A stretch of 64,000 nt of DNA. It comes from Paenibacillus glycanilyticus. Lineage in GTDB: Bacteria; Bacillota; Bacilli; Paenibacillales; Paenibacillaceae. A program made the translations under genes and the position numbers. Shown here in pieces: positions 50,031-60,024 of the stretch. The first letter of the stretch is position 1; each line of letters opens with the position of its first letter. The stretch lies in assembly GCF_023715145.1 (NCBI RefSeq), contig NZ_JAMBNP010000005.1, positions 310,001 through 374,000 on the forward strand. The letters are read 5' to 3'. Under the pieces are notes generated by a model that was not told the DNA's origin, searched no databases, and saw only the letters and a list, made by a program, of their open reading frames with translations.

Positions 50031-50888
50031 ATGAACGAAAATAAAATTCTTATCGTAGACGGAATGGCGCTGCTGTTCCGGGCGTATTTTGCGCAGCAAT
50101 ACAGTGCCAGGCGACTGGCTGACGGCACGCCGACAAACGCGATTTACGGGTTCATGCAATACCTGTTTGATGCGGTGAACCAATTCCAGCCAACCCATGT
50201 AGCTTGCTGCTGGGATATGGGAAGCAAGACGTTCCGCACGGAGATGTATTCCAATTATAAAGCAAACCGGCCGGAAGCCCCGGACGATTTGATCCCGCAA
50301 TTTTCGCTTGTAAAAGATATTGTAGCCGCTCTTGGCATTCCGAACATTGGTATTGAAGGTTACGAAGCCGACGATTGTATCGGGACCGTCTCGAAGCAGC
50401 TTAGCCAGATGGCGCATGTGTACATCCTGACAGGCGACCAGGATATGCTTCAGCTGGTAGAAGAACGCATTCACGTTGTCATTATGAAAAAAGGCAGAGG
50501 CAATTATGCGGTCTATGATCTGGATTTCCTTAAAGAAGATAAAGGCGTCCATCCTTTCCAAATTATCGAGATGAAGGGATTAACCGGTGACACAAGCGAT
50601 AACTATCCGGGTGTTAAAGGGATCGGCGAGAAAACAGCCCTAAAGCTTCTTCAAGAGTTTGAATCGATCGACGGCATTTTAGGCAATCTGGACTCTCTGT
50701 CCAAAAGCATTAAGGCAAAGATTGAGGCAGATCTCGATATGCTGCATCTGTCCCGCACCCTTGCACGGATTAATATTGAAGTACCGGTAGCATGCAGCTT
50801 GGAAGAATGCGTATGGAGCGTTCCGGCCGAAGCCGAAATCGTTTTTGAAAAATATCGTTTGGCCTCATTATTAAAAATAATCGTTTAA
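50031..50888 (+). CDS. 5'-3' exonuclease (DNA polymerase I N-domain type, YpcP-like)
   Basis: A 285-residue FEN/5'-nuclease. ILIVDGMALLFRAYFA, CCWDMGSKTFRTEMYSNYKANRPEAPDDL, GYEADDCIGT and ILTGDQDMLQLV carry the acidic metal ligands, and GLTGDTSDNYPGVKGIGEKTALKLL is the helix-hairpin-helix. It lacks any polymerase domain, as in B. subtilis YpcP. The role is probably RNA primer or flap removal. The ribosome binding site is weak. The 114-nt structured element ends about 155 nt upstream. Confidence 0.92.
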   Translation: MNENKILIVDGMALLFRAYFAQQYSARRLADGTPTNAIYGFMQYLFDAVNQFQPTHVACCWDMGSKTFRTEMYSNYKANRPEAPDDLIPQFSLVKDIVAALGIPNIGIEGYEADDCIGTVSKQLSQMAHVYILTGDQDMLQLVEERIHVVIMKKGRGNYAVYDLDFLKEDKGVHPFQIIEMKGLTGDTSDNYPGVKGIGEKTALKLLQEFESIDGILGNLDSLSKSIKAKIEADLDMLHLSRTLARINIEVPVACSLEECVWSVPAEAEIVFEKYRLASLLKIIV

Positions 50889-50892
50889 CATG

Positions 50893-50929
50893 AAGGCAGC
50901 TGTGCCAAGCACAGCTGTCTTTATTTTTT
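50893..50929 (+). terminator. Terminator of the exonuclease gene
   Basis: AGGCAGCTGTGC / GCACAGCTGTCTT stem with a CAA loop, then TTATTTTTT. Confidence 0.9.
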
Positions 50930-51022
50930 ACCAAAAAATACTAAGTTTTCGTCTTGGAGACAGGAAACTGGAAGGAAATGTCGAACTGGTAGTCAGGACC
51001 TATTTTCGCTAAAAATAAGCAA

Positions 51023-51085
51023 CCTCTCATGTTAGCATTGCCCTTTGGTGATAACAGGGCAGCAGTGCGGCTTGAGAGGGTTTTT
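51023..51085 (+). promoter_or_regulatory. Terminator-like leader structure before the surface protein
   Basis: CCTCTCA (51023-51029) pairs with TGAGAGG (51073-51079), followed by G and five T. An inner hairpin GCCCT / AGGGC (51040-51060) lies in its loop. If the promoter lies upstream (50930-51020), this would be a premature terminator or attenuator in the leader; otherwise it is a second terminator for the exonuclease gene. No known riboswitch class is recognised. Confidence 0.5.
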
Positions 51086-51173
51086 GGCGCGAAATCCGGC
51101 GGACATGCGAGCATTAAAAGGGAGACGAACGGTACGGGGTCAAGGGTCATCTGAACAACTAAGGAGGCGGATT

Positions 51174-54100
51174 ATGAAAGGTGTTTTACGAAAAATAGGG
51201 ATGGCGGTTATGTCAGTGCTGCTGGCATTGATCGTATTCAGACTGCTGCCCGCGCAAACGGGTTATGCGGCAGCTCTGGCCCCCATTCCGGCAAGCGTGG
51301 ATTATTTCCACGATAATTCCGGTTATTATTTTAATGGGGATGATTCCGTAGGTCCTGGATATAACTGGATTGGAACTTATTTTGATTCCGCGTATGGCAA
51401 CTCTGTAACGGTTATGCAATTTGATCTGAGTTCTATACCAGTCAACGACACCGTATCGAGTGCAATACTAAAGCTGTATGTGCCGTATATAGACTACGAC
51501 CATACAGACATAACCCCACTATTTGTAAATGTCTACGGGTCTAATGACGACGTTGTATCGGAATCTTCGCAAAAGATCCCCACCAAAGACGTTACCATTA
51601 TTAATGGACAGACCGGCATTGCGCAAAATCAGTTTTTGTTGCTTGATCTTACTTCCTATATTAAAACCCAGGCTACGGGTGACAGAAAAGCAACCCTTGT
51701 GCTGACAAGCAAGGACACGCCGGGAAAAAGCAATCAGTTCGCGATTAATTCCAACAATGCGCCTTCCAATAAACCAGCGCTGGAAGTGACCACCGCAACA
51801 AACGCAAAAGTACTGTCGGTGGCTGCTCCGCCGAATGGAACATACACAGCCGGACAAAGCCTGGACTTTACGGTGAATTTTGACCGAATCGTCAACGTAA
51901 CGGGGTCGCCTTCCATCTCTCTGACGATTGGTTCGACCGTTGTACAGGCAACCTATGCATCAGGTACCGGCACTACCGCTATTACCTTCCGCTACACGGT
52001 AACAAGCGGACAGCTTGATGCGGATGGCGTATCCTTAGGAGGCTCGATCAGCCTCAATGGCGGCACCATTAAAAATGCCAGTAATGAAGACAGTATTCTT
52101 ACCCTCAATAATATTGGCTCTTTAACCAATGTAAAAGTTGACGCCGCAGCTCCAACGGTAGCCTCAGTAGGTGTGCCGGCTAACGCGACTTACGGCAGCG
52201 GGCAAAGCCTCGCATTTACGGTCAATTTCAATGAACCCGTAAACGTAGCGGGGGGAGCGCCTAGCCTTGGCCTTACTATCGGTTCAACAAACGTACAAGC
52301 CAATTATTCAAGCGGTTCGGGAACAAGCTCGCTTGCTTTCCGTTACGATTTGCAAGACGGGCAATCGGATGCCGACGGAATTACTTTAAATACGCTGGCC
52401 CTCAATGGAGCCACCATTAAAGATCCGGCTGGCAATGCGGCAACTTTGACTCTCAACAGTGTTGGCAGCACGGCAGGCGTAAAAGTAGATGCCGTGGCGC
52501 CAACCGTCAGTTCGGTAGATCTGCCTGCTGGCGGTTCGTATAAGACGGGCGATCAGCTTAACTTCACGGTCCGTTACGCCGAGAACGTAAATGTAGCGGG
52601 CAGTCCTTATTTGCCGGTTATAATCGGTACATCTTCGAAGCCAGCAATCTATGTATCCGGATCGGGAACCCAAAATCTTTCTTTCCGCTACACGATCCAA
52701 GCGGGCGATCTTGATACCGACGGGGTTCAGCCAGGGGCAAATCTGGTGTTGAACGGGGGAACCGTTCGGGATGCGGCAAACAATAACGCAAATCTCGCTC
52801 TCTCCGGCATCAGCGCCAATATCGTATGGATAGACGCGATTGCCCCAACAGTCAGCAGTGTAACCGTGCCTGCTAATAAAACTTATCTCGCCGGGCAAGA
52901 TCTCGAATTCACGGTTCAGTACGATGAGCTGGTAGCGGTAACGGGAACGCCTTATTTGCCGTTAACGATCGGCAGCAAGACCGTTCAAGCAGCCTATGTA
53001 TCCGGATCGGGAACGCAAAACCTTCTTTTCCGCTACACCGTTCAAGCTGGGGATCTTGATGCCGACGGAATTGCCGTTGCGTCCGGCTTGAACTTAAACG
53101 GCGGTACCGTAAGAGACGCCGCCACGAATGTTGCGAATCTAGCTTTAAACCATGTAGGCAGTACGGCTGCGGTGTTGGTGGACGCGACAGCCCCAACCGT
53201 TAGCAGCGTTGATGTGCCAATGAGCCAGACCTACGGGCCAGAGGCTAATCTGGACTTTAGGGTTCATTTTAGCAAAAAGGTGGTCATTGCGGGCGGAACA
53301 CCCTCAATTCCTCTAACGATTGGCTCCTCCACGGTGCAGGCACAATATTTGTCCGGAACGGGTACGGATACGATTGTATTCAGCTACGCCGTGCAAGCTG
53401 GCGACAATGATAATAACGGCATTGAAGTAGGAAGCTCTATTTCTTTGAATGGCAGTACGATAAAGGATGAATCGGATAATAATGCCGTTTTGACCTTGGC
53501 TGGCGTTGGCGGTACGACAGCCGTCCTGGTTGATACGGCTGCACCGGCGGTTACGAGCGTAGCTATACCTGCGGATAACAGCTACAAATCAGGTGCCACT
53601 CTGGAATTTATTGTCCATTATTCGGAGAACGTTGAGGTTACCGGAACGCCAACCTTGCCAATCGCCATTGGTTCTTCCTCGGTTCAAGCCGAATATGTAT
53701 CCGGAACGGGGACTAGCGCTCTTTTATTCCGGTATACGGTGCTGAGCGGGCAAGAAGATCAGGATGGCATCGAGGTTGGCAGTGCGCTGGCACTTAGCGG
53801 AGGAACGTTAAAGGATGCGGCAGGCAATGCGGCAAACTTGACCTTGAATGGTGTTGGCGATACCAGCCAAGTACTGGTCGATGCCGTGGCACCTTCCGTT
53901 GCAAGTATCGATGTGCCTGCGGCGGGCTTTTACAAATCGGGCAGCAGCTTAAACCTTACGATTCACTATGATGAAAAAGTGACTGTATCCGGGACGCCTT
54001 ATATCACGATAACGATCGGAAGCGCTGCGGTTCATGCCGTTTATGCTTCCGGATCAGGCACTAAGGATATTACGTTTACTTATTCCGTTCAGACGGGAGA

Positions 54101-57100
54101 CGAGGACACAGACGGCATTGAATTAGATGCGGTTGTTTTAAACGGCGGATCGCTAAACGATGCAGCGGGCAATACGGCTAGCTTATCGCTTACCGCTGCG
54201 GGAAGCACCAACGGGGTTTTGGTCGATACGGCGGCCCCAACTGTTGCCAATGTAGAGGTACCGGATTCCGGTATTTACAAAGCAGGGGACATGCTGAGGT
54301 TTACCGTTCATTATAAGGAAAAGGTTACGGTAACCGGCGGAACGCCTTTCTTGCCTCTAACGATTGGCTCAGCATCCTTCCATGCCGTTTATGTGTCTGG
54401 TTCGGGCACGGACTCTCTCCTGTTCGAGTATGAAGTGCAAGCAGGAGATAATGACGCGGACGGCATTGAAGCAGGCAGCTCTCTTGATTTAAACGGAGCT
54501 ATTCTTCAGGATGCGGCAGGCAACGCGGCTGTTCTGACCTTAACAGCAGGGGGGACTGGCGGAGTGAAGGTGGATACCGCATCTCCTGCCGTCAACAGCG
54601 TTCAAGTGCCTGGCAACGGTTATTACAATGAAGGTTCGACTTTAAGCTTTACGGTTCACTACAGTGAACAAGTAACGGTTACCGGGTCGCCAACCCTTCC
54701 TATTACGATTGGTTCTTCTGCCGTTCAAGCGGCATATGCAACGGGAACGGGTACGGATTCTTTAGTGTTCAGCTATACCGTTCTATCGGGCCAGTTGGAT
54801 TTGGACGGGATCTCTATAGGCAGCTCCCTGAACTTGAACAGCGGGGCTGTGAAAGATACGGCAGGAAATGGAGCAGGTCTGACGCTGGTTTCCGTAGGCA
54901 GCACAAGCGGTGTCCTCGTGGATGCAATTGCTCCTGCAATTGAACTAGTAGACCTGCCTGCGGATGATACGTATGTTGCAGGAGAACAGCTGGACTTCAC
55001 GCTTCATTATGACGAGGCGATTGCCGTTACCGGAACGCCATCCATTTCGATTACTCTTGGCTCGACTGCTGTACAAGCCCAATACGTCTCAGGTACGGGA
55101 ACAAAAGCGTTGCTGTTCCGCTACGCCGTGCAAAACGGTGACATGGATGCAAATGGCATCGAAGTTGGAGCCCTGAATCTGAACGGCGGAACACTGAAGG
55201 ATGCAACAGGCAACAACGCGGCTGCCGTTCTTACCGGCCTGGGCAGCACGGCTGCGGTGAAAGTAGACGCGGTGTCCCCGGCTGCAACAAGTATTGATGT
55301 ACCTGCTGACGCTACGTACAAAGCAGGAGAAGCCTTAACCTTCGCGGTTCATTACGACGAAGCGGTTAACGTAACCGGCGGAACGCCATATTTATCAATA
55401 ACAATTGGTTCCGCTCCAGTCCAGGCCTTGTACGTGTCGGGCACCGGAACCAATGAATTGGTATTCCGCTATATGGTGGCGGCAGGACAGGAGGATACCG
55501 ACGGTATCGAGATAAGCAGCTCGGTAAATCTGAATGGCGCTGCCATTAATGATGCCGCTGGGAATGCGGCTGGTCTTGCTCTAACTGGCGCAGGCAACAT
55601 TAGCGCAGTGCGAGTGGATGCAAACGTACCGAAGGTTACCAGCGTTAGTGTCCCGGTGAGCGGAATATATAAAGAAGGAGACCAGCTGGATTTCACGGTT
55701 AACTTCAATGAGAATGTAACGGTTAGCGGGGGAACGCCGTTTTTGACCATTACGATCGGTACAACTGAAGTACAAGCCCAATATGCGTGGGGTACGGGGA
55801 CCAACGCTTTGCAGTTCCGTTACACCGTGCAAGCCCGGGACCTTGATGCCGATGGCATCACGCTAGGCAGTGCAATTGGACTGGGCGGAAGCGCGATGAA
55901 GGACGCAGCCGGCAATGCGGCGGATCTAACGCTGATTTCGGCAGGAAGCACAAGCTTTGTCTTCATCGATGCAATTGCTCCATCGATTGACCATGTAGAC
56001 TTACCGGCAGATGATACCTATGTTGCAGGAGACCAGCTGGACTTCACGCTTCATTATGACGAGGCGGTAGCCGTTACCGGAACGCCATCCATTTCGATCA
56101 CTCTTGGTTCGACTGCTGTACAAGCTCAGTATGTTTCGGGATCGGGAACAAAGGAGCTGCTGTTCCGTTACACGGTTCAAACGGGTGATAACGATTTGAA
56201 CGGCATTGAAGTAGGAGCCCTAAATCTCAACGGTGGAAAACTGAAGGATGCAACGGGCAATAACGCGGCAAGCGTCCTTAGCGGCTTAGGCAGCACCGCT
56301 TCGGTGAAGGTAGATGCCGTTGCGCCAACCATCACCCAGGTGGGTGTTCCAGCAAGCGGATCTTACAAAGCAGGAGCAAATCTGCCATTCATTATTCGTT
56401 ACAGCGAAAGCGTGAATGTAACCGGAGGAACGCCAAAACTGGACGTAACCCTTGACGGGAAAACGGTTCAAGCGGAGTATGTATCAGGCTCGGGCACCAG
56501 TGCGCTCGTATACCGCTATGAAGTACAAGCAGGCGATACGGATTCGGATGGCATAGAGCTGGCGGCAGGCATCTCCTTGAATGGCGCTGCAATAGCTGAC
56601 CAGGCAGGCAATGCGGCCGTTCTTACTCTTGCGGGTACAGGCGATACAGGCGGTGTATGGATTGACACAACAGCGCCGGTTGTAAGCCTGGTCAGCGTTC
56701 CTGTTGACGGAACGTATCATGCGGGGGCTGATCTGGTTTTTCTTGTTCAAATTAGTGAACCTGTTACTCTTGATGTAACAAACGGAACTCCTTACATTCA
56801 AGTACAAATCGGATCTTCCGTTGTGAAGGCTGAATACCTTGGAAATGCATCATCAAGCGTGCTTAAGTTCCTTTACACGGTACGTCTGGAAGACCAAGAT
56901 TCGGATGGGATCAGCATTGATTCCGGCGCATTGGCCCTTAACGGGGCGGTTATCAAGGATGCTGCGGGCAACGTTCTCCTTGCAACGCTTGATAATATCG
57001 CTCCTACTCAGAACGTCAAAGTAAGCAACAACTTCTCCATTACACTAAGCGAGACAGGCTGGACGAAAAACGATGTAACGGTGACGGTCTCAACCGACCC

Positions 57101-58853
57101 GGGCAACACGGTTGAGTATAAGCTTGGCGACGCTGGAACATGGACAAGCTATACCGCTCCTGTCGTTATAGCTCAGGAAGGACTGACGACTTTTAGTGCG
57201 AGAGTTATCGATCCTGCGAATCATACAAGCGAAGTCAAGTCCGTTGAAGTAAAGGTTGATAAGACGGCTCCGGTGATCGTGCTTAATGGCAATGATACGG
57301 TTAATGTCTACATCGGGAATACCTATACGGAGCAAGGAGCCAAGGTTCAGGATGCGAATCCAGCAGCTCCTACGGCAACTGTTACAGGAACGGTCGATAC
57401 CGCAACGACTGGTACGTACACCCTGCATTATAACGCGGTCGATCTCGCAGGCAATCAAGCCGTAGAAGTCATACGTACGGTTAAAGTAGTTAATAAGCCA
57501 GTCAGCAACACGAATGTGCGCCAAGTAACGGTTGAAATTGGCGACCCGGATCACCCGCAAGTAGTCGTTCAAATTGATATTGTTCGGGAAGTTATCGGCG
57601 GCAAGAAAGTGGATATCGTTATTATGAACGAGGACAAGATCAAACAAGCGGTTGAAAGCGCCATTGGAGCACATCAAGGAGAAGTAAGAATTATTGTGGA
57701 TGATATTCCGGGCGATCCTGCAGATCTGGTGAAAGTGAAGCTGACGGTCAATTCCATCAAATATCTGCTCGACAGCTCGATTCAGGTCGAGATTCAAACG
57801 GAAAACGCAACGCTTCATCTGTCGACCGAGGCATTGGGTGCAATGAAAGGCAGCCAGGAATTCTTCTTTGATATCGTGCCGATTCGGAAGAAGGATGAGC
57901 AGGATGCGGTAAAAGACAGGACGGTTAACGCTGAAGCTATCCGCAAAATCGTGAAATCCGGTCATGTAAGCATCATAGGCATGCCAATGAAGATTGAGAC
58001 GAATATTCCAAAAGTGGCGGTTCAAGTTACTTTCCCGCTTGATTCCAGCGTAATTCCAAGCGATTTGAATCAAAGAAAGCTGTTCCTCGCCAGCCTTGGC
58101 GTATATATCGAGCACTCGGATGGCGACAAGGTATTCCAGCGCGGTAAAATTGTCTATAACGACAAAGGTTATCCGGTTGGCATCCAAATAGAAGTGAACA
58201 AGTTCAGTACGTTTACGGTTGTTTCCGCAGAAGGGGCAGGCGTTCACCATGACGCGTATATGACGGGTTATTCCGATGGCACCTTCCGTCCTAATCAGTC
58301 TGTGACAAGAGCGGAAATGAGCACGATGCTGTATCGTCTTTTATCCGGAACTCTTCCGGGCAAAGGCTCCGTTACCGCCTTTAAAGACGTATCCAGTACC
58401 TTCTGGGCTTCCGAAGCAATCCGGTGGGGTCAGCAGGTTGGTATTCTGAACGGTTATCCGGATCATAGCTTTAAGCCTAACGCGACGATTACGCGTGCGG
58501 AAATGTCGGCGATTATTGCCAAATGGCTGCAGCTGGATCCTGCTGCTGCCAATCCGGCGTTCCGCGATGTGAAAGGGCACTGGGCTTCCGTCCAGATTGC
58601 TGCTGTAGCAAAGCTGGGCTACATGACCGGCTATTCCGACGGCACGTTCCGTCCTGACCAGCCATTAACGCGTGCCGAAGCCGTTGTCATTATTAACCGT
58701 ATTCTTGACCGCGGCCCGTTGACCGGCGTAACAACGGCTTCCTGGAAGGATGTACCGATTTCGTTCTGGGCCTTCGGAGCTATCGAAGAAGCATCAAGAT
58801 CCCACGATGCGGCAAGAGATTCCAACGGGAAAGAAGCTTATATTCCGGAATAA
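51174..58853 (+). CDS. Giant S-layer-homology surface protein with 15 tandem domains
   Basis: A 2,559-residue exported protein. A signal peptide (about 1-34, ending AQTGYAA) is followed by a DNRLRE-like beta domain (about 40-205). Fifteen tandem units of about 115 residues follow (about 212-1945), each with a VDVPADGTYKAG-like start, LTFTVHYDE, LPLTIGSSTVQAQYVSGTGT, a D-x-D-x-(D/N)-G-I turn and LNGGTLKDAAGNAA. Ig-like modules follow, including NGNDTVNVYIGNTYTEQGAKVQD (about 2035-2110), then a conserved beta region. Three SLH domains (about 2355-2530; MTGYSDGTFRP, ITRAE) bind pyruvylated cell wall polymer. The D/G turns look like calcium sites. AAGGAGGCGG lies before the ATG at 51174. The domain repeats are near-identical in places at DNA level, so copy number may vary. 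Confidence 0.9.
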   Translation: MKGVLRKIGMAVMSVLLALIVFRLLPAQTGYAAALAPIPASVDYFHDNSGYYFNGDDSVGPGYNWIGTYFDSAYGNSVTVMQFDLSSIPVNDTVSSAILKLYVPYIDYDHTDITPLFVNVYGSNDDVVSESSQKIPTKDVTIINGQTGIAQNQFLLLDLTSYIKTQATGDRKATLVLTSKDTPGKSNQFAINSNNAPSNKPALEVTTATNAKVLSVAAPPNGTYTAGQSLDFTVNFDRIVNVTGSPSISLTIGSTVVQATYASGTGTTAITFRYTVTSGQLDADGVSLGGSISLNGGTIKNASNEDSILTLNNIGSLTNVKVDAAAPTVASVGVPANATYGSGQSLAFTVNFNEPVNVAGGAPSLGLTIGSTNVQANYSSGSGTSSLAFRYDLQDGQSDADGITLNTLALNGATIKDPAGNAATLTLNSVGSTAGVKVDAVAPTVSSVDLPAGGSYKTGDQLNFTVRYAENVNVAGSPYLPVIIGTSSKPAIYVSGSGTQNLSFRYTIQAGDLDTDGVQPGANLVLNGGTVRDAANNNANLALSGISANIVWIDAIAPTVSSVTVPANKTYLAGQDLEFTVQYDELVAVTGTPYLPLTIGSKTVQAAYVSGSGTQNLLFRYTVQAGDLDADGIAVASGLNLNGGTVRDAATNVANLALNHVGSTAAVLVDATAPTVSSVDVPMSQTYGPEANLDFRVHFSKKVVIAGGTPSIPLTIGSSTVQAQYLSGTGTDTIVFSYAVQAGDNDNNGIEVGSSISLNGSTIKDESDNNAVLTLAGVGGTTAVLVDTAAPAVTSVAIPADNSYKSGATLEFIVHYSENVEVTGTPTLPIAIGSSSVQAEYVSGTGTSALLFRYTVLSGQEDQDGIEVGSALALSGGTLKDAAGNAANLTLNGVGDTSQVLVDAVAPSVASIDVPAAGFYKSGSSLNLTIHYDEKVTVSGTPYITITIGSAAVHAVYASGSGTKDITFTYSVQTGDEDTDGIELDAVVLNGGSLNDAAGNTASLSLTAAGSTNGVLVDTAAPTVANVEVPDSGIYKAGDMLRFTVHYKEKVTVTGGTPFLPLTIGSASFHAVYVSGSGTDSLLFEYEVQAGDNDADGIEAGSSLDLNGAILQDAAGNAAVLTLTAGGTGGVKVDTASPAVNSVQVPGNGYYNEGSTLSFTVHYSEQVTVTGSPTLPITIGSSAVQAAYATGTGTDSLVFSYTVLSGQLDLDGISIGSSLNLNSGAVKDTAGNGAGLTLVSVGSTSGVLVDAIAPAIELVDLPADDTYVAGEQLDFTLHYDEAIAVTGTPSISITLGSTAVQAQYVSGTGTKALLFRYAVQNGDMDANGIEVGALNLNGGTLKDATGNNAAAVLTGLGSTAAVKVDAVSPAATSIDVPADATYKAGEALTFAVHYDEAVNVTGGTPYLSITIGSAPVQALYVSGTGTNELVFRYMVAAGQEDTDGIEISSSVNLNGAAINDAAGNAAGLALTGAGNISAVRVDANVPKVTSVSVPVSGIYKEGDQLDFTVNFNENVTVSGGTPFLTITIGTTEVQAQYAWGTGTNALQFRYTVQARDLDADGITLGSAIGLGGSAMKDAAGNAADLTLISAGSTSFVFIDAIAPSIDHVDLPADDTYVAGDQLDFTLHYDEAVAVTGTPSISITLGSTAVQAQYVSGSGTKELLFRYTVQTGDNDLNGIEVGALNLNGGKLKDATGNNAASVLSGLGSTASVKVDAVAPTITQVGVPASGSYKAGANLPFIIRYSESVNVTGGTPKLDVTLDGKTVQAEYVSGSGTSALVYRYEVQAGDTDSDGIELAAGISLNGAAIADQAGNAAVLTLAGTGDTGGVWIDTTAPVVSLVSVPVDGTYHAGADLVFLVQISEPVTLDVTNGTPYIQVQIGSSVVKAEYLGNASSSVLKFLYTVRLEDQDSDGISIDSGALALNGAVIKDAAGNVLLATLDNIAPTQNVKVSNNFSITLSETGWTKNDVTVTVSTDPGNTVEYKLGDAGTWTSYTAPVVIAQEGLTTFSARVIDPANHTSEVKSVEVKVDKTAPVIVLNGNDTVNVYIGNTYTEQGAKVQDANPAAPTATVTGTVDTATTGTYTLHYNAVDLAGNQAVEVIRTVKVVNKPVSNTNVRQVTVEIGDPDHPQVVVQIDIVREVIGGKKVDIVIMNEDKIKQAVESAIGAHQGEVRIIVDDIPGDPADLVKVKLTVNSIKYLLDSSIQVEIQTENATLHLSTEALGAMKGSQEFFFDIVPIRKKDEQDAVKDRTVNAEAIRKIVKSGHVSIIGMPMKIETNIPKVAVQVTFPLDSSVIPSDLNQRKLFLASLGVYIEHSDGDKVFQRGKIVYNDKGYPVGIQIEVNKFSTFTVVSAEGAGVHHDAYMTGYSDGTFRPNQSVTRAEMSTMLYRLLSGTLPGKGSVTAFKDVSSTFWASEAIRWGQQVGILNGYPDHSFKPNATITRAEMSAIIAKWLQLDPAAANPAFRDVKGHWASVQIAAVAKLGYMTGYSDGTFRPDQPLTRAEAVVIINRILDRGPLTGVTTASWKDVPISFWAFGAIEEASRSHDAARDSNGKEAYIPE

Positions 58854-58868
58854 ATCCATCATTTTATC

Positions 58869-58903
58869 CGTCCCTGCCCCGTATAGAGCAGGGACGTTTT
58901 TTT
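58869..58903 (+). terminator. Terminator of the surface protein gene
   Basis: CGTCCCTGC / GCAGGGACG stem followed by seven T, 15 nt past the stop codon. Confidence 0.9.
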
Positions 58904-59012
58904 GATTTCATTTATATTTTTATACATTAATTGACAATATCTAGCTTTTCTATCTATAGTAGAATTGCACTGCTTTTTTTCTAATTTTTACTATTTAAAA
59001 CATGGGGGTGCG

Positions 59013-59486
59013 ATGCTGGCATTAGAATTTGCTTGTCCAGAAGACGCTGGTTTTTTGTTTGAGGTTTATGCCGATACAAGGCGCGAAGAGATGGAAGCGT
59101 GGGGATGGCCCGCAGAGGAGACAAATGCCTTTCTGCGCATGCAGTTCGAGCTTCAGGCCAGGTCCTATAGGATGCAGTTTCCGGAATCCGTTACTCAGGT
59201 CATTATCCATGAAGGGAATAGGGTTGGACGGTTGATAGTGTCCGCCAATGATTCTATTCATCTCATTGATATTTCTTTGCTGACTGCTTACCGGAACAAA
59301 GGAATAGGGACAGCGGTTATAACAAGCTTGCAGCAAGGAGCGGGACTACCGATTAAGCTAAGCGTACTGGAGCATAATCCGGCAAAGCGGTTGTACGAAA
59401 GACTTGGCTTCAAGGCTATAGGAGAGGCATCTCTGTATATCTCTATGTCCTGGCAGCCAAATATGAGAGAGGGGAAACGATTATGA
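59013..59486 (+). CDS. GNAT-family N-acetyltransferase upstream of collar genes
   Basis: A GNAT protein of 157 residues. The core shows IHLIDISLLTAYRNKGIGTAVITSL (acetyl-CoA loop) and LSVLEHNPAKRLYERLGFKAIGEASLYISM at the end. GGGGGTG lies just before the ATG at 59013; the frame extends upstream to 58965 without a site. It overlaps the first of three collar-domain genes by 4 nt, so the four genes form one operon. The acetyltransferase may act on those proteins or their ligand. Confidence 0.88.
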   Translation: MLALEFACPEDAGFLFEVYADTRREEMEAWGWPAEETNAFLRMQFELQARSYRMQFPESVTQVIIHEGNRVGRLIVSANDSIHLIDISLLTAYRNKGIGTAVITSLQQGAGLPIKLSVLEHNPAKRLYERLGFKAIGEASLYISMSWQPNMREGKRL

Positions 59487-60001
59487 GCGAGCAATATCTT
59501 GGAGAAATTCGCATGTTCGGCGGCAATTTTGCCCCGGAAGGCTGGGCTTTCTGCAATGGACAGCTATTGTCTATCAGCCAAAATGATGCATTATACACCC
59601 TGCTTGGCACAACTTATGGCGGGGACGGCGTGAATACCTTCGCGCTCCCGGATCTTCAGGGAAGGTTACCCGTACATACGGGACGCAGCAGTGCGTCAGG
59701 CAAAACGTATACGCTTGGCGAAAAAGCGGGTTCGGAGTCCGTCACGCTGATTATGAATCAGCTTCCTGCTCATTCTCATGCAGCTTATAGCTCAAGCCTT
59801 GCAGGAACAACCAGCAGTCCCGAGAATGCGTTCTGGGCTGCCAGTGATAAAAGTCTTTATTCCGATGCAGCCTCTAACGCTACGTTAAATGCTGCAGCTA
59901 TTGGAGTAACCGGGGGCAGTCAGCCCCATGACAACATGATGCCTTATACAGCTATTTCGTTTATTATTTCGCTGACCGGCGTCTATCCGTCTCAATCCTA
60001 G
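59483..60001 (+). CDS. Phage tail collar-domain protein, paralogue 1 (MdpB-like)
   Basis: A 172-residue tail-collar / microcystin-dependent-protein-like protein. EIRMFGGNFAPEGWAFCNGQLLSISQNDALYTLLGTTYGGDGVNTFALPDLQGRLPVH is the signature start, and GGSQPHDNMMPYTAISFIISLTGVYPS the usual end. Such domains form trimeric fibre tips of phage or phage-like machines, but also occur as free bacterial gene clusters. No signal peptide is visible. It is translationally coupled to the upstream acetyltransferase gene. Confidence 0.88.
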   Translation: MSEQYLGEIRMFGGNFAPEGWAFCNGQLLSISQNDALYTLLGTTYGGDGVNTFALPDLQGRLPVHTGRSSASGKTYTLGEKAGSESVTLIMNQLPAHSHAAYSSSLAGTTSSPENAFWAASDKSLYSDAASNATLNAAAIGVTGGSQPHDNMMPYTAISFIISLTGVYPSQS

Positions 60002-60024
60002 TCAAAGAACAAGGAGGAAATATA

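Noticed and set aside
57090..58250. A 386-codon open frame antisense to the surface protein gene
   Set aside because: Shadow of a strongly supported coding region; its composition is atypical and there is no start signal.
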